The notes: a model not told the origin generated them from the letters alone. Positions 1 to 9,044 are shown, counted from the stretch's first letter. The stretch: DNA of 55,092 nt from Elizabethkingia miricola (GCF_001675285.1 NZ_LSGQ01000008.1:1-55092), one strand, 5' to 3'. Translations and numbers: made by a program.

Positions 1-152
1 AAGAAAAAGTGTAAAAAAGTGGCATTAATCGCTGTTTGTAATAAGTTGTTAAGACAGGCTTTTGGAATTATAAATAGTAAAATACAATATCAACTCAATT
101 ATTAATGAAATATGAATATTTTAACTTTTAAAACTTGCTAATTAACATAGAA

Positions 153-175
153 TGTCAAGGTTTAAAACCTTGACA
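153..175. repeat. Perfect short palindrome, dispersed family A
   Basis: The arms TGTCAAGGTTT (153-163) and AAACCTTGACA (165-175) are exact complements around one base. Related copies lie at 350-378 and 36537-36570, always in intergenic DNA, so I read it as a dispersed REP-like element rather than a local terminator. Confidence 0.6.
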
Positions 176-218
176 AGGCTAATAAATTATTTGATTTAAT
201 AATAGACCATCAGAATAC

Positions 219-244
219 TCTTCGACTACGCTCAGAGTGACACT
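219..244. repeat. Dispersed repeat family B, copy 1
   Basis: CTCTTCGACTACGCTCAGAG followed by TGACA. The same core recurs at 34213-34234 and, as the reverse complement, at 34243-34264; a diverged reverse-complement copy lies at 400-428. All copies are intergenic. Confidence 0.55.
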
Positions 245-349
245 GTGTACAGCAATTTATTGAGATAAAATTTGATGTTATAGAAAATACTCTATTTGTA
301 TTTCTAAATTCTAAATAAGCATTTGATACAAACCAAAAGTTATAAAAAA

Positions 350-378
350 CCCTGTCATGGTTTGGAACCTTGGCAGGG
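350..378. repeat. Short imperfect palindrome, dispersed family A
   Basis: The arms CCCTGTCATGG (350-360) and CCTTGGCAGGG (368-378) pair with two mismatches. The core resembles the perfect palindrome at 153-175. Confidence 0.5.
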
Positions 379-399
379 ATAATTAAATTTAGAACCTAT

Positions 400-428
400 T
401 ATGTCACACTCTGGGCATAGCCGAAGAG
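400..428. repeat. Dispersed repeat family B, diverged inverted copy
   Basis: TGTCACACTCTGGGCATAGC followed by CGAAGAG is a diverged reverse complement of the copy at 219-244. It lies in non-coding DNA. Confidence 0.4.
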
Positions 429-476
429 CTTAACATTAATAGATTGTACTATTTTGATTTATAAATTATAGAAAAA

Positions 477-1454
477 TTAGAATTTACGTTCGATAACGTA
501 ATCCAGCATCAGACGTAAAGATTTCTTTGCTTCAGAATCCGGGAAAGTATCCAGAATATCTACAGCTTTTTGTTGGAAATCCTTCATAACACCAATTGCA
601 TAATCAAGACCACCAGAAGTTTTCACAAACTCAATAAGTTCTTTAACACGCTTAGGTTTCTTGTTATAACGTTTAATCGTTTCGAAAAAATATTTACGTT
701 TCTCCGGATCAGCTGTTCTCAATGTATAGATTAACGGCAATGTCATTTTTTGCTCCTGGATATCAATTCCTACAGGCTTACCTATAATGTTGCTGCTCAG
801 ATAATCGAATAAATCATCTTTAATCTGGAAAGCCATTCCGGTATAAGTACCAAATTGCTGCATTTTAAGAGCTATCTCTTCATCTACATTATTAGAGCGG
901 ACACCTACTTCACAACAAGCCGCAATAAGCGTAGCTGTTTTCTGACGGATAATTTCGTAATAAACATCTTCCGTAATGTCCAGCTTACGGGCTTTTTCCA
1001 GCTGAAGAAGTTCTCCTTCTGCCATTTCCCTTATTGTTCTGGAGATTACTGCCAACAAATCGAAATCCTTGTTGTCTGTAGAAAGCAATACACTTTTCGA
1101 AAGTAAATAATCACCTACTAAAACGGCAATTTTGTTTTTCCAAAGTGCATTGATAGAGAAAAAATTACGACGTTTGAAAGATTCATCCACTACATCATCG
1201 TGTACCAAAGTAGCCGTGTGAATAAGCTCTATCATGGAAGCCCCTCTGTAGGTTTTTTCGGTTACCTCTCCTACCAGATTAGCGCACAGAAATACAAACA
1301 TAGGACGCATTTGTTTCCCTTTGGTGGTTACAATAAACTGCGTCACTTTATCCAATAATGAAACATTACTTTTCATAGATTCATAAAACTTCTTTTCAAA
1401 AAGTTTCATGTTTTCTTTTATCGGACTTTTGATTTCCTCTACAATATTAGCCAC
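477..1454 (-). CDS. Polyprenyl diphosphate synthase (long-chain trans-type)
   Basis: This 325-residue protein is a trans-isoprenyl diphosphate synthase. Such enzymes add isopentenyl diphosphate units to an allylic primer; at this length the usual product is the side chain of menaquinone. Both aspartate-rich motifs are present: DDVVD (D86, D87, D90) and DDLFD (D213, D214, D217), which bind the Mg2+-diphosphate substrates. The RPMF stretch at about 50-53 fits the conserved KxxRP region. The start MANIVEE is the only sensible one. Family assignment is secure; chain length (ispB-like or geranylgeranyl/farnesyl type) cannot be read from the sequence. The next gene upstream on this strand ends 52 bases away, so cotranscription is possible. 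Confidence 0.9.
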   Translation of the reverse strand: MANIVEEIKSPIKENMKLFEKKFYESMKSNVSLLDKVTQFIVTTKGKQMRPMFVFLCANLVGEVTEKTYRGASMIELIHTATLVHDDVVDESFKRRNFFSINALWKNKIAVLVGDYLLSKSVLLSTDNKDFDLLAVISRTIREMAEGELLQLEKARKLDITEDVYYEIIRQKTATLIAACCEVGVRSNNVDEEIALKMQQFGTYTGMAFQIKDDLFDYLSSNIIGKPVGIDIQEQKMTLPLIYTLRTADPEKRKYFFETIKRYNKKPKRVKELIEFVKTSGGLDYAIGVMKDFQQKAVDILDTFPDSEAKKSLRLMLDYVIERKF

Positions 1455-1506
1455 TGGATCGCTGGTTAAATCTGGGTGATGTTAAATTTTCGAAAGACAA
1501 ATATAA

Positions 1507-2382
1507 TCAATTAAGTTCTTTAAATGGTAAGAAATATAATCGTTGTCTGGCATTAATGATTTTAAATCTGAATTGCTCTCCGGAAATATACAAACCTTCT
1601 TCTGTAGCTGTTAACCCTTCTATTTGCCCGAAGCGTGTAGCCATTCCTAAAAAATACTTCTGTATTTTCCCGCTAAAAAACACTCCTGGGGCAGTTTCTT
1701 CACAGGATAATAAATAGATATTAGCTCCTTTAGTATAGCCAATAAGGTATAGTTTTCCCTGATAATAAGAAGCATCTGTCACTACAAAATCGGATTGATA
1801 AGATTCTGTTTTTTGTGCAGGCTGCAGGGTTTCGGTGGTTGGATCTATAATATAATGAGATACTGATTTGCTCTTCCACTCTTTGGTGAACAGATGGATC
1901 TTTCCATTCAGGAAAATCATGGCTTCTGCATCGAAATCATTATTCCTGTTTCTGGATGAAAAATCTTGTTGTTCCGGGTAGAAGAAATTAATTCTGGAAG
2001 TATATGTCAGGTTTTCAGTTTCCGGATTGAAAGGAATTTTATAAATAGTGAGATCCTTTCTGTTTCCCAGATTATTGCCAAAATCACCTACATAGATATT
2101 TTCGCTGTCATTGGTTATTGCTTCCCAGTCTATATTTACAGCATTAGTTTTATAAGTTTTACCAATGCTACCGTTATTTGGGTTCAGCTCATAGATTTCG
2201 GCAGGATTACCACTATCATTAAAGCTTAGCAGCTTTCCTTTTATAATGGTTAAACCCGAACTTTCTTTTAGTGTATCAGAGATAAGAGTCTTTTCAAAAG
2301 GCTTTAGCTTTAAGGTCCGGACTTCCTGTGCAAAGGAAACCTGAGCCATTACCAAAGCTATGAAAAGGTATTTAAGCTTCAC
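1507..2382 (-). CDS. Secreted beta-propeller-like hypothetical protein
   Basis: The product is about 291 residues from a GTG start at 2382. I chose GTG because it is followed at once by KLKYLFIALVMAQVSFA, a typical signal peptide, whereas the ATG at 2436 would add 18 residues with no signal character. The gene then overlaps the 3' end of rlmN by 11 bases, which suggests translational coupling. The mature protein has repeated segments with SGL, NDSGNP, IDWEAI, YVGDFGNN and FDAEAM, and EGLT near the end, which suggests a multi-bladed propeller like lipoproteins of the SdiA-regulated/YjiK type. No catalytic motif is visible. Function unknown; probably periplasmic. Confidence 0.7.
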   Translation of the reverse strand: MKLKYLFIALVMAQVSFAQEVRTLKLKPFEKTLISDTLKESSGLTIIKGKLLSFNDSGNPAEIYELNPNNGSIGKTYKTNAVNIDWEAITNDSENIYVGDFGNNLGNRKDLTIYKIPFNPETENLTYTSRINFFYPEQQDFSSRNRNNDFDAEAMIFLNGKIHLFTKEWKSKSVSHYIIDPTTETLQPAQKTESYQSDFVVTDASYYQGKLYLIGYTKGANIYLLSCEETAPGVFFSGKIQKYFLGMATRFGQIEGLTATEEGLYISGEQFRFKIINARQRLYFLPFKELN

Positions 2383-3415
2383 TTTCAGTTGTTTTGTTGG
2401 CCAGCTGACCACAAGCTGCATCGATATCACCACCACGGCTTTTTCTTACCATTACAGTTATACCTGCTTTTTCCAATTCGCGAACATACTTTTCTTCAGC
2501 AGCAATACTTCTGTGATCGTATTTACCTTCACCAATCGGATTGTACTGAATAAGATTAACTTTAGAAGGAATCTGTCGACAGTATTTAATCAGCGCTTTA
2601 ATATCTTCATCACCATCATTAATTCCTTTCCATACACAGTATTCAAAAGTAATTACGGATCCTGTTTTCTGATACCAATATTGCAAAGCTTCCATAATAT
2701 CGGTTAAAGGAAACTTATCCGAGAATGGCATAATCTCATTACGCTTATGCTCAATCGCTGAGTGAAGGGAAAGTGCTAATTTTACTTTTAGCTCTTCATC
2801 CGCCAGCATCTTGATCATCTTCGGTATACCGGATGTAGAAACGGTAATTCTTCTCGGTGACATTCCCAAACCTTCGGGCTTGGTAATTTTATGAATGGCT
2901 TCCACAACGTTTTTATAATTCATCATAGGCTCTCCCATTCCCATAAATACGATATTGGAAAGCGGCCTGTCGAAATATAAACGGCTTTGTCTGTCTATTA
3001 AAGCTACCTGATCCACGATCTCGGCAACTTCAAGATTACGCATACGTTTTAGTTTCGCTGTAGCACAAAATTCGCAGTTCAATGAACAGCCAACCTGTGA
3101 AGATACACAAGCAGTAGTTCTGGTTTCTGTAGGAATAAGCACACTTTCTACCATCAGGTTATCATGTAGCTTTACTCCGTTTTTAATAGTTCCGTCTGTA
3201 CTTTTCTGCATTAAATCTACAGATACCGGATTAATCGTATACTCCAGTGCAATTCTTTCTCTCAAAGGCTTCGAGAGATTGGTCATTTCGTCTATAGAGT
3301 GCAGGTTTTTGGACCATAACCAGTCATAAACCTGTTTCGCGCGGAAAGGCTTCTCTCCAAGCGATACAAAGTATTCTTTTAGCTGGTCCAGGGAAAGTGT
3401 GCGGATGTCTTTCAT
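2372..3415 (-). CDS. rlmN: 23S rRNA/tRNA adenine-C2 methyltransferase RlmN
   Basis: Radical-SAM methyltransferase that modifies C2 of A2503 in 23S rRNA and of A37 in some tRNAs. From the start MKDIRTLSL (3415) it has 347 residues. The cluster motif CxxxCxxC (CSLNCEFC) is at C110, C114 and C117; the two mechanistic cysteines are C103 (seven before the cluster, as in E. coli RlmN) and C335 in DAACGQLA. GMGEP and VSTSG also match the family. The longer reading frame from 3454 starts inside the queA terminator hairpin, so I reject that start. The gene lies downstream of queA, another translation-related RNA modification gene, but is separated from it by a hairpin. Confidence 0.95.
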   Translation of the reverse strand: MKDIRTLSLDQLKEYFVSLGEKPFRAKQVYDWLWSKNLHSIDEMTNLSKPLRERIALEYTINPVSVDLMQKSTDGTIKNGVKLHDNLMVESVLIPTETRTTACVSSQVGCSLNCEFCATAKLKRMRNLEVAEIVDQVALIDRQSRLYFDRPLSNIVFMGMGEPMMNYKNVVEAIHKITKPEGLGMSPRRITVSTSGIPKMIKMLADEELKVKLALSLHSAIEHKRNEIMPFSDKFPLTDIMEALQYWYQKTGSVITFEYCVWKGINDGDEDIKALIKYCRQIPSKVNLIQYNPIGEGKYDHRSIAAEEKYVRELEKAGITVMVRKSRGGDIDAACGQLANKTTESEA

Positions 3416-3452
3416 TGAGTTGACAATTGTCAGTTGTATAGTATAAAAAAGC

Positions 3453-3498
3453 AAACAGTTGGCAATGCACAGTAAAATACTGCTACTGCCAACTGTTT
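3453..3498 (-). terminator. Intrinsic terminator after queA
   Basis: The arms AAACAGTTGGCA (3453-3464) and TGCCAACTGTTT (3487-3498) are perfect 12-base complements; the minus strand continues GCTTTTTTAT. The loop holds a second small inverted repeat (CAGTA / TACTG), so a branched stem is possible. Confidence 0.8.
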
Positions 3499-3511
3499 AT
3501 TTTAGTCTTTA

Positions 3512-4561
3512 TTAAAGAATAAGCATTGCATCACCATAAGAATAGAACTTGTAGTCATTCTTAATAGCTTCTTCGTATGCTTGCATTACAAAATCTCTAC
3601 CTGCAAAAGCAGCGATCATCATAATTAATGTAGACTTTGGTGTGTGGAAATTGGTAATCATTGCATTTGCAATACCAAAATCGTAAGGAGGATAGATAAA
3701 TTTGTTAGTCCATCCTTCGTAAGCACTAAGTCTTCTGTTTGTAGAAACCGAAGTCTCGATAGCACGCATAGTAGTTGTTCCTACTGCACACACTCTACGG
3801 TTTTCTTCGATTGCTTTATTAATGATATCTGCGTTATCCTGAGTAATGATAGCCTGCTCACATTCCATTTTGTGCTTAGAAAGGTCTTCTACCTCAATAG
3901 GGTTGAAAGTTCCTAAACCAACGTGTAATGTTACATTTGCAAAGTTGATTCCTTTAATCTCCATTCTCTTCATCAAATGCTTGGAGAAGTGAAGTCCTGC
4001 AGTTGGTGCTGCTACAGCTCCTTCTATTTCTGCATAAATTGTCTGGTAACGCTCTGCATCTTCTGGTTCAACATCTCTTTTGATGTATTTAGGAAGTGGA
4101 GTTTCTCCAAGTTCAGTTAATTTAGCTCTGAACTCTTCGTAGCTACCATCGAATAAGAAACGAAGTGTTCTACCTCTTGATGTTGTATTATCGATAACTT
4201 CAGCAACCAAGCTTTCGTCTTCTGTAAAGAAAAGTTTGTTACCAATTCTTATCTTTCTTGCCGGATCTACTAATACATCCCATACACGAGCTTCACGATC
4301 TAATTCACGAAGTAAGAATACTTCAATTTTAGCACCTGTCTTTTCTTTATTTCCATAAAGACGAGCCGGGAATACTTTTGTATTGTTGAAGATAAATAAA
4401 TCATCTTCGTTAAAATAATCGATTACATCTTTAAAAAGCTTGTGCTCGATTGTTTGAGTTTTACGGTCTAAAACCATCAATTTTGCTTCATCACGGTTTT
4501 CGGATGGGTGTTCAGCTAAAAGATGATCAGGTAGGTTAAAATTAAAATCAGAAGTTTTCAT
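3512..4561 (-). CDS. queA: tRNA preQ1(34) S-adenosylmethionine ribosyltransferase-isomerase
   Basis: QueA transfers and isomerises the ribosyl part of SAM onto preQ1 in the wobble position of tRNA, giving epoxyqueuosine. The 349-residue product has the family's usual length and landmarks: [12 protein letters not shown] at the N-terminus, [26 protein letters not shown] near the middle, [11 protein letters not shown] and [20 protein letters not shown] at the C-terminus. The start at MKTSDFNF lies about 42 bases downstream of a strong flavobacterial promoter (4603-4634), and a perfect terminator follows, so it is probably a single-gene transcript. No other queuosine genes are in the window. Confidence 0.96.
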   Translation of the reverse strand: MKTSDFNFNLPDHLLAEHPSENRDEAKLMVLDRKTQTIEHKLFKDVIDYFNEDDLFIFNNTKVFPARLYGNKEKTGAKIEVFLLRELDREARVWDVLVDPARKIRIGNKLFFTEDESLVAEVIDNTTSRGRTLRFLFDGSYEEFRAKLTELGETPLPKYIKRDVEPEDAERYQTIYAEIEGAVAAPTAGLHFSKHLMKRMEIKGINFANVTLHVGLGTFNPIEVEDLSKHKMECEQAIITQDNADIINKAIEENRRVCAVGTTTMRAIETSVSTNRRLSAYEGWTNKFIYPPYDFGIANAMITNFHTPKSTLIMMIAAFAGRDFVMQAYEEAIKNDYKFYSYGDAMLIL

Positions 4562-4602
4562 TTATATAAAATCGTATGTTACAGTTAAAAAATTTCAGAC
4601 TG

Positions 4603-4634
4603 CAAATATACGACATCGAATACCCCTTTGTCAA
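4603..4634 (-). promoter_or_regulatory. Bacteroidota-type promoter of queA
   Basis: On the minus strand TTG (4632-4634) is followed by 21 bases and then TATATTTG (4603-4610), matching the housekeeping consensus TTG-N19-21-TAnnTTTG. It lies about 42 bases upstream of the queA start. Confidence 0.75.
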
Positions 4635-4701
4635 GTCTTTGAGAATTAAAGATTTTATAACCTCTCTGGTTGGCCTCTAATAACACATATAAAGCAAAAA
4701 A

Positions 4702-4749
4702 CCTTACAGACTTTTGAGATCTATAAGGCTGGTGGTTAGCTTTATAGAT
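4702..4749 (-). terminator. Terminator with overlapping alternative hairpin
   Basis: On the minus strand the stem formed by 4720-4728 and 4702-4710 (one mismatch) is followed by TTTTTTGC, a standard intrinsic terminator for the upstream glycosylase gene. A second stem, 4738-4749 with 4719-4730 (one mismatch in 12), shares the same segment and would exclude the first. Confidence 0.6.
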
Positions 4750-4765
4750 TCTGAAACGTCAAAAT

Positions 4766-5257
4766 TTACAGGTATTGAAGAATCTGTTCCCACTCCGGAA
4801 GTTTCTTTTCGAATCCGACAGTATGAAGTGGACTTGTACTGGGTAATCCATAAAAATTAATCCCCACTTCTTTATTTTTTAGCTGTTTACTAAGATTTTT
4901 GAAAGCTTTCTGTCCGTTACAGAAAACAGCCCTGATATTTGGAAACTCTTTTAAAAGTTTTGCGATGTCATTTGCTTCTTCATTTTTTATATCGGTATCC
5001 TTACTTCCTTTTCTCACACAGCTTTCTATCGTATCCCATACTGCAATTCCATTTCGCTGAAGCATAGCTACCTTTTCTTTATAATCAGAAGTCACAGGCT
5101 CAGCCAGCAGATGGAACATAATCTTCCAGAAATGATTTTGCGGATGTGCATAATATTGCTGCATCTCCAGAGATTTTACTCCGGGTACGGACCCCAAAAC
5201 CAGAATTTTTGAGTCTTTATCTATAAAAGGTGGAAATGAATTAATTCGATCCTCCAT
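4766..5257 (-). CDS. DNA-deoxyinosine (hypoxanthine) glycosylase, UDG superfamily
   Basis: The 163-residue protein belongs to the uracil-DNA-glycosylase fold, in the small group that removes hypoxanthine (deaminated adenine). The substrate-pocket motif is LGSVPGVKSL at about 26-35, followed by HPQNHFW; the second conserved block is LPSTSPLH near residue 138, equivalent to the family's DNA-intercalating motif. FCNGQKAF fits the central strand. It overlaps the upstream lipoprotein gene by 17 bases, so the two are probably translated from one message although their functions look unrelated. The overlap and the MEDRINSFPPF start are as read; substrate preference is inferred from the family. Confidence 0.82.
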   Translation of the reverse strand: MEDRINSFPPFIDKDSKILVLGSVPGVKSLEMQQYYAHPQNHFWKIMFHLLAEPVTSDYKEKVAMLQRNGIAVWDTIESCVRKGSKDTDIKNEEANDIAKLLKEFPNIRAVFCNGQKAFKNLSKQLKNKEVGINFYGLPSTSPLHTVGFEKKLPEWEQILQYL

Positions 5258-5732
5258 TCAATGCTTTATTTATCTTTTTCATATTATCCTGCAGTTCTTT
5301 GTTCCCTGCCTGATCAACTTCTTTAGTTGTTTCTTTAGCAGCCTTATTAAAGTCAATTTCTTTAGCTAATTTACCACTTTCATCATAATATTTCCATACT
5401 CCATATTTATACCAATTCCGGTATTGATCAGTAATATTAGTTCTGGACATTCCTATAGCAGATAATCTGCCATTTGAATGATAAGATTTGGTTACTGATG
5501 TTTCTTTTTTAAATTTCTCCGTTTCATATAATCTATCACCATATTTATAGGTCCATTTTCCAATTTTTTCTCCATTTCTATATTTACCTGTCGCCAGCAT
5601 ATCTCCATCACCCGTATGCAATGTTTCTTTCCACTTTCCATGTCGTTGGTGTCTGGCATCATATTGATTGTATTTGGTAGAACAACTTGCCACAGTTAAA
5701 ACAGTCAATAGTAGTAGATCTTTAATATTCAT
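5241..5732 (-). CDS. MORN-like lipoprotein, paralogue 2
   Basis: A 163-residue predicted lipoprotein: MNIKDLLLLTVLTVASC gives a signal peptide with the lipobox cysteine at 17. The mature part has repeated short motifs of the MORN/YwqK kind (HGKWKE, NGEKIGKWTYKYGDRLYETEKF, GVWKYYDESGKLAKEIDF), each a beta-hairpin of roughly 20 residues. It is clearly related to the gene just upstream (5743-6198), sharing RHGKW/RHGYW, GKYRNGE/GRYRHGE, KIGKWTYKYGD/QKGKWLYSFGD and WYKYG/WYKFG. The gap between them is only 10 bases. The C-terminal tail (KAAKETTKEVDQAGNKE) is charged and probably helical. Function unknown. Confidence 0.8.
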   Translation of the reverse strand: MNIKDLLLLTVLTVASCSTKYNQYDARHQRHGKWKETLHTGDGDMLATGKYRNGEKIGKWTYKYGDRLYETEKFKKETSVTKSYHSNGRLSAIGMSRTNITDQYRNWYKYGVWKYYDESGKLAKEIDFNKAAKETTKEVDQAGNKELQDNMKKINKALNGGSN

Positions 5733-5742
5733 ATTAATAAAT

Positions 5743-6198
5743 TTAGTGTCCGTAAAATTTCTTCACATCGTATTTCATTATACCTCCTTCCTGGTACTGG
5801 TATAAATGGCCTTCTTTGTAATATTTAATCCAAAGTAGATTGCCTTTTGAATCATATTCATGCCATGGTCCAAATTTATACCAATGCCTTTTCCCATCTT
5901 TTGTTATATCCAGCCTGGACTGCCCTTTAGCCATCAGCAATTTATCCGGATAGTAATAAGTTGTGGTAATAATATTCTTCCTGATCTTGTCCTTTTGATA
6001 TAAAGTATCTCCAAAGGAATAAAGCCACTTCCCTTTTTGTTCACCATGCCGGTATCGTCCTTTACTCGTTAACATTCCGCCGGCCGCAGGTTTTGTTTCA
6101 TTCCAATACCCATGCCTTTGCTTTGCACGATCTCTTTTGTTAATCCCACAGGAGAACAATAAAGTTAACACAATCAATGAAGAAAAAAGCTTATTCAT
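5743..6198 (-). CDS. MORN-like lipoprotein, paralogue 1
   Basis: A 151-residue predicted lipoprotein (lipobox cysteine at 17 in LTLLFSC). It carries MORN-like repeats such as RHGYWNE, GRYRHGEQKGKWLYSFGD and GPWHEYDSKGNLLWIKYY. It heads a probable three-gene unit with its paralogue and the deoxyinosine glycosylase. Lipoproteins with this repeat are common in flavobacteria, sometimes named after YwqK of toxin-antitoxin annotations, but nothing here shows such a role. Function unknown. Confidence 0.78.
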   Translation of the reverse strand: MNKLFSSLIVLTLLFSCGINKRDRAKQRHGYWNETKPAAGGMLTSKGRYRHGEQKGKWLYSFGDTLYQKDKIRKNIITTTYYYPDKLLMAKGQSRLDITKDGKRHWYKFGPWHEYDSKGNLLWIKYYKEGHLYQYQEGGIMKYDVKKFYGH

Positions 6199-6260
6199 AT
6201 TCTACTTGAATAGAATAAAAATAGTAAAATAATTCAATTCTACAACAATAGAATAAAGAA

Positions 6261-6283
6261 ATCCCCAACATTTCTGTGGGGAT
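6261..6283 (-). terminator. Intrinsic terminator after kbl
   Basis: The arms ATCCCCA (6261-6267) and TGGGGAT (6277-6283) are followed on the minus strand by TTCTTTATTC. Confidence 0.65.
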
Positions 6284-6308
6284 CAATATATTTAAGACCG
6301 AGTTAAAT

Positions 6309-7502
6309 TTAGATAACTCTTAGTTCTTTACCAATTTTAGTGAATGCAGCAATTGCTTTATCCAAATGTTCAGGTGTATGTGCAGCAGATAATTGTACTC
6401 TGATTCTAGCTTTACCTTTTGGTACTACCGGATAGAAGAAACCAATTACGTAAATACCTTCATCCAATAACTTATCAGCCATTTGCTGAGAAAGCTTAGC
6501 ATCGTACAACATAACCGGAACAATAGCAGCATCTCCTTCAGGAATATCGAAACCTGCCTCCTGCATTTTAGTACGGAAATACTGTGCATTTTCCATTACT
6601 CTGTCTCTTCTGGAAGTATCATCAGAAATTAATTCCAATACCTTAGTTGCAGCTCCTACGATACCAGGCGCTAATGAGTTAGAGAATAAATATGGTCTTG
6701 AACGCTGACGCAGCATATCGATAACTTCTTTTTTACCGGATGTGAAACCACCAAGAGCACCACCTAAAGCTTTACCTAATGTAGATGTAATAATGTCTAC
6801 TCTTCCGATTACATCATTTGCTTCATGAGTTCCACGGCCTGTTTTGCCAATGAAACCAGTAGCATGAGAATCATCCACCATTACCAATGCATCATACTTG
6901 TCAGCAAGATCACAAACCCCTTTCAGGTCAGCAACAATACCGTCCATAGAGAAAACACCGTCAGTTACAATAATTTTAAATCTGTGATTTTTTTCAGAAG
7001 CAGCTATTAATTGTGCTTCCAGATCTTCCATGTTATTGTTTTTATATCTGTAACGGGCAGCTTTACATAATCTAACCCCGTCAATAATTGAAGCATGGTT
7101 TAATTCATCCGAAATAATCGCATCCTGTTCTGTAAACAAAGGTTCGAAAACCCCACCATTAGCATCAAAACATGCTGCATAAAGTATTGTATCTTCTGTT
7201 CCTAAAAATTCAGAAATCTTCTTTTCCAGATTCTTGTGAATATCCTGTGTACCGCAAATAAATCTTACTGAAGCCATTCCGTATCCATGAGTATCCATTG
7301 CAGCCTGAGAAGCTTTTACAACTTCCGGATTATTCGCTAATCCTAAATAGTTGTTTGCGCAGAAATTTAATAAGGTCTTATTATTTACTACTATTTCCGC
7401 ATCCTGCGAAGAGGTAATAATTCTTTCTCTTTTGTATAGTCCGTCAGCATCAATCTGTGCCAATTCGTTTTGAAGATTCTCTAAAAATTTTGGGCTAATC
7501 AT
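6309..7502 (-). CDS. kbl: Glycine C-acetyltransferase (2-amino-3-ketobutyrate CoA ligase)
   Basis: A PLP enzyme of the alpha-oxoamine synthase family. Kbl splits 2-amino-3-oxobutyrate from threonine into glycine and acetyl-CoA. The 397-residue product matches the family's length; the PLP lysine is K244 in STLGKALGG, and [17 protein letters not shown] supplies the aspartate and histidine that hold the cofactor. [16 protein letters not shown] is the typical N-terminal block. Close relatives (serine palmitoyltransferase, KAPA synthase BioF) share the fold; [17 protein letters not shown] and the overall similarity favour Kbl. No threonine dehydrogenase gene is nearby. Confidence 0.88.
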   Translation of the reverse strand: MISPKFLENLQNELAQIDADGLYKRERIITSSQDAEIVVNNKTLLNFCANNYLGLANNPEVVKASQAAMDTHGYGMASVRFICGTQDIHKNLEKKISEFLGTEDTILYAACFDANGGVFEPLFTEQDAIISDELNHASIIDGVRLCKAARYRYKNNNMEDLEAQLIAASEKNHRFKIIVTDGVFSMDGIVADLKGVCDLADKYDALVMVDDSHATGFIGKTGRGTHEANDVIGRVDIITSTLGKALGGALGGFTSGKKEVIDMLRQRSRPYLFSNSLAPGIVGAATKVLELISDDTSRRDRVMENAQYFRTKMQEAGFDIPEGDAAIVPVMLYDAKLSQQMADKLLDEGIYVIGFFYPVVPKGKARIRVQLSAAHTPEHLDKAIAAFTKIGKELRVI

Positions 7503-7530
7503 ATTATTAAATTTGAGACGCTAATTTATA

Positions 7531-7558
7531 AAAAAAGCCTCCAGTAAAGAAGGCTTTC
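7531..7558 (-). terminator. Intrinsic terminator after dacB
   Basis: On the minus strand a GAAAGCCTTC...GGAGGCTTTTTTT hairpin with T-run lies 20 to 47 bases past the dacB stop. Confidence 0.7.
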
Positions 7559-7577
7559 GTATGTATTTAAGAAAATT

Positions 7578-9044
7578 TTATAATTGTAATGTTGGTTCCA
7601 GCAATTGTTCCATTTTTCGTTTTACCTGATCGACTGAACCACTATAATTATTAATGAGTAATGAGAATGTAAGTGTCTTCCCTGTTCTCGTTTTAATATA
7701 GCCTGCAAGTGTTTTCACCCTGTTCAGTGTTCCTGTTTTGGCGAAAATTTGTCCGTTAGCTTCATTATACAAGAACATTTTTTTCAGTGTTCCTGAATTT
7801 CCGGCAATAGGCAATGAATCAAAATAAGTTTTGAAATAGGGCTGTTTCATTAGCTGTGCCAAAAATTTCACATGTGCCAAAGGTGTTACAGTATTACTTT
7901 TAGAAAGACCACTTCCATCTGCATAATTCAGTCCTGCAAAGTCAAAACCTATAGCTCCCAAATGACTTACAACAGCACTTTTACCAGACTCCAGCGAAAG
8001 ATCCCCATTGGTATAAAACCCGGAAATACGCATCAATGCCTCGGCATATCTGTTATTACTGTTCTGGTTGGTAAAATATATTATATCTTCCAGTGTCGGA
8101 GATTTTTGTTCTGCAAGAAAAACTCTTTCTTCAGGATTAGTATCTACAGTACGCGTAGTTACTGCACCCGTTACAGCCGTTCCGCTTTTAATTAAAGAAG
8201 ATTTAAGATTATTAGCCAGATAAGCTGGAGCATCAGGTAATTTCCCTTGTAAGTATGTATTTCCTTCAAACTTATCTGCATAAACCAGCTGCTTGCTATA
8301 TGGCGAAATATAGAAATAGCTTTTCTCTCCGGATGATGGTCTTTTGGCTTTAACCACCATTTTTTCGTTCTGAGGATTTATGTTCTGGGTATTCCCTACA
8401 GGCAAATAATAGTTATTGTGTTCTAACCATACGATATTTGGCGGAAGAATTGTTTCGGATGTTTTAAAAATCCCTGATTCTATTACAATTCCACCATTAA
8501 TTCTTTTGATTCCTGCCCTGTTTAAAGCATCTTTAAAATTAGCGATAATTGTCCAGTAAGAGTCTGCTCCTGCCTGATTGGTTCCAAGGCTGGGGTCTCC
8601 ACTACCAATAATATACAGATTTCCATTCAAAGCTCCTTCCGGGGTAATTTCTCCGGAATATTCCAACTGAGTTACCCACTGGAATTTTTTTCCAAAAAGA
8701 GAATATGCTGTATCGGTTGTTAACAGCTTCGTTGTAGAAGCCGGTACCAATGGTACATTCTCGTTGTAGCAGGTAATCATCTTATTCGTTTGCGGATCAT
8801 AAACCGCGAAGCCCCATGTTGCATAACGCAGAACGGGATCACTCTGAACTCTGTTCAACTCAGTGTCTAACTGAATTTTAGGGCTCAACAGGGATTTCTC
8901 AGCCGTCATTTCTTTTCCCACAAGCTGCTGCTCCGCATATACCTGCGGATAATATGTTTGTACAGATGGTTGAGCAGAGGTTTGTGCTAAAAGAAATGAA
9001 GTGAAGAGGATTAGGTTCCCCGAGATAAGTTTCTCTAGATTCAT
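7578..9044 (-). CDS. dacB: D-alanyl-D-alanine carboxypeptidase/endopeptidase, PBP4 class
   Basis: This 488-residue penicillin-binding protein of the S13 family removes terminal D-Ala from, or cuts cross-links in, peptidoglycan in the periplasm. All three active-site motifs are present: STTK (S103-K106, nucleophile serine), SNN (S329-N331) and KTG (K436-G438). The long insert between the first two motifs is typical of PBP4. The N-terminus MNLEKLISGNLILFTSFLLA serves as signal peptide or anchor. The family length is close to that of E. coli DacB (about 477). A terminator follows. Confidence 0.92.
   Translation of the reverse strand: MNLEKLISGNLILFTSFLLAQTSAQPSVQTYYPQVYAEQQLVGKEMTAEKSLLSPKIQLDTELNRVQSDPVLRYATWGFAVYDPQTNKMITCYNENVPLVPASTTKLLTTDTAYSLFGKKFQWVTQLEYSGEITPEGALNGNLYIIGSGDPSLGTNQAGADSYWTIIANFKDALNRAGIKRINGGIVIESGIFKTSETILPPNIVWLEHNNYYLPVGNTQNINPQNEKMVVKAKRPSSGEKSYFYISPYSKQLVYADKFEGNTYLQGKLPDAPAYLANNLKSSLIKSGTAVTGAVTTRTVDTNPEERVFLAEQKSPTLEDIIYFTNQNSNNRYAEALMRISGFYTNGDLSLESGKSAVVSHLGAIGFDFAGLNYADGSGLSKSNTVTPLAHVKFLAQLMKQPYFKTYFDSLPIAGNSGTLKKMFLYNEANGQIFAKTGTLNRVKTLAGYIKTRTGKTLTFSLLINNYSGSVDQVKRKMEQLLEPTLQL

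Larger units (their letters stand above)
1..476. other. Non-coding, repeat-rich intergenic region at left edge
   Basis: I find no convincing gene here. The stretch holds two short palindromes of one family (153-175 and 350-378), and two diverged copies in opposite orientation of a TTCGAC...CTCAGAGTGACA-type repeat (about 219-244 and 400-428). The rest is AT-rich. It lies downstream of the minus-strand prenyl synthase gene, so some of the hairpins could also help end its transcript, although none is followed closely by a T-run on that strand. Confidence 0.6.
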
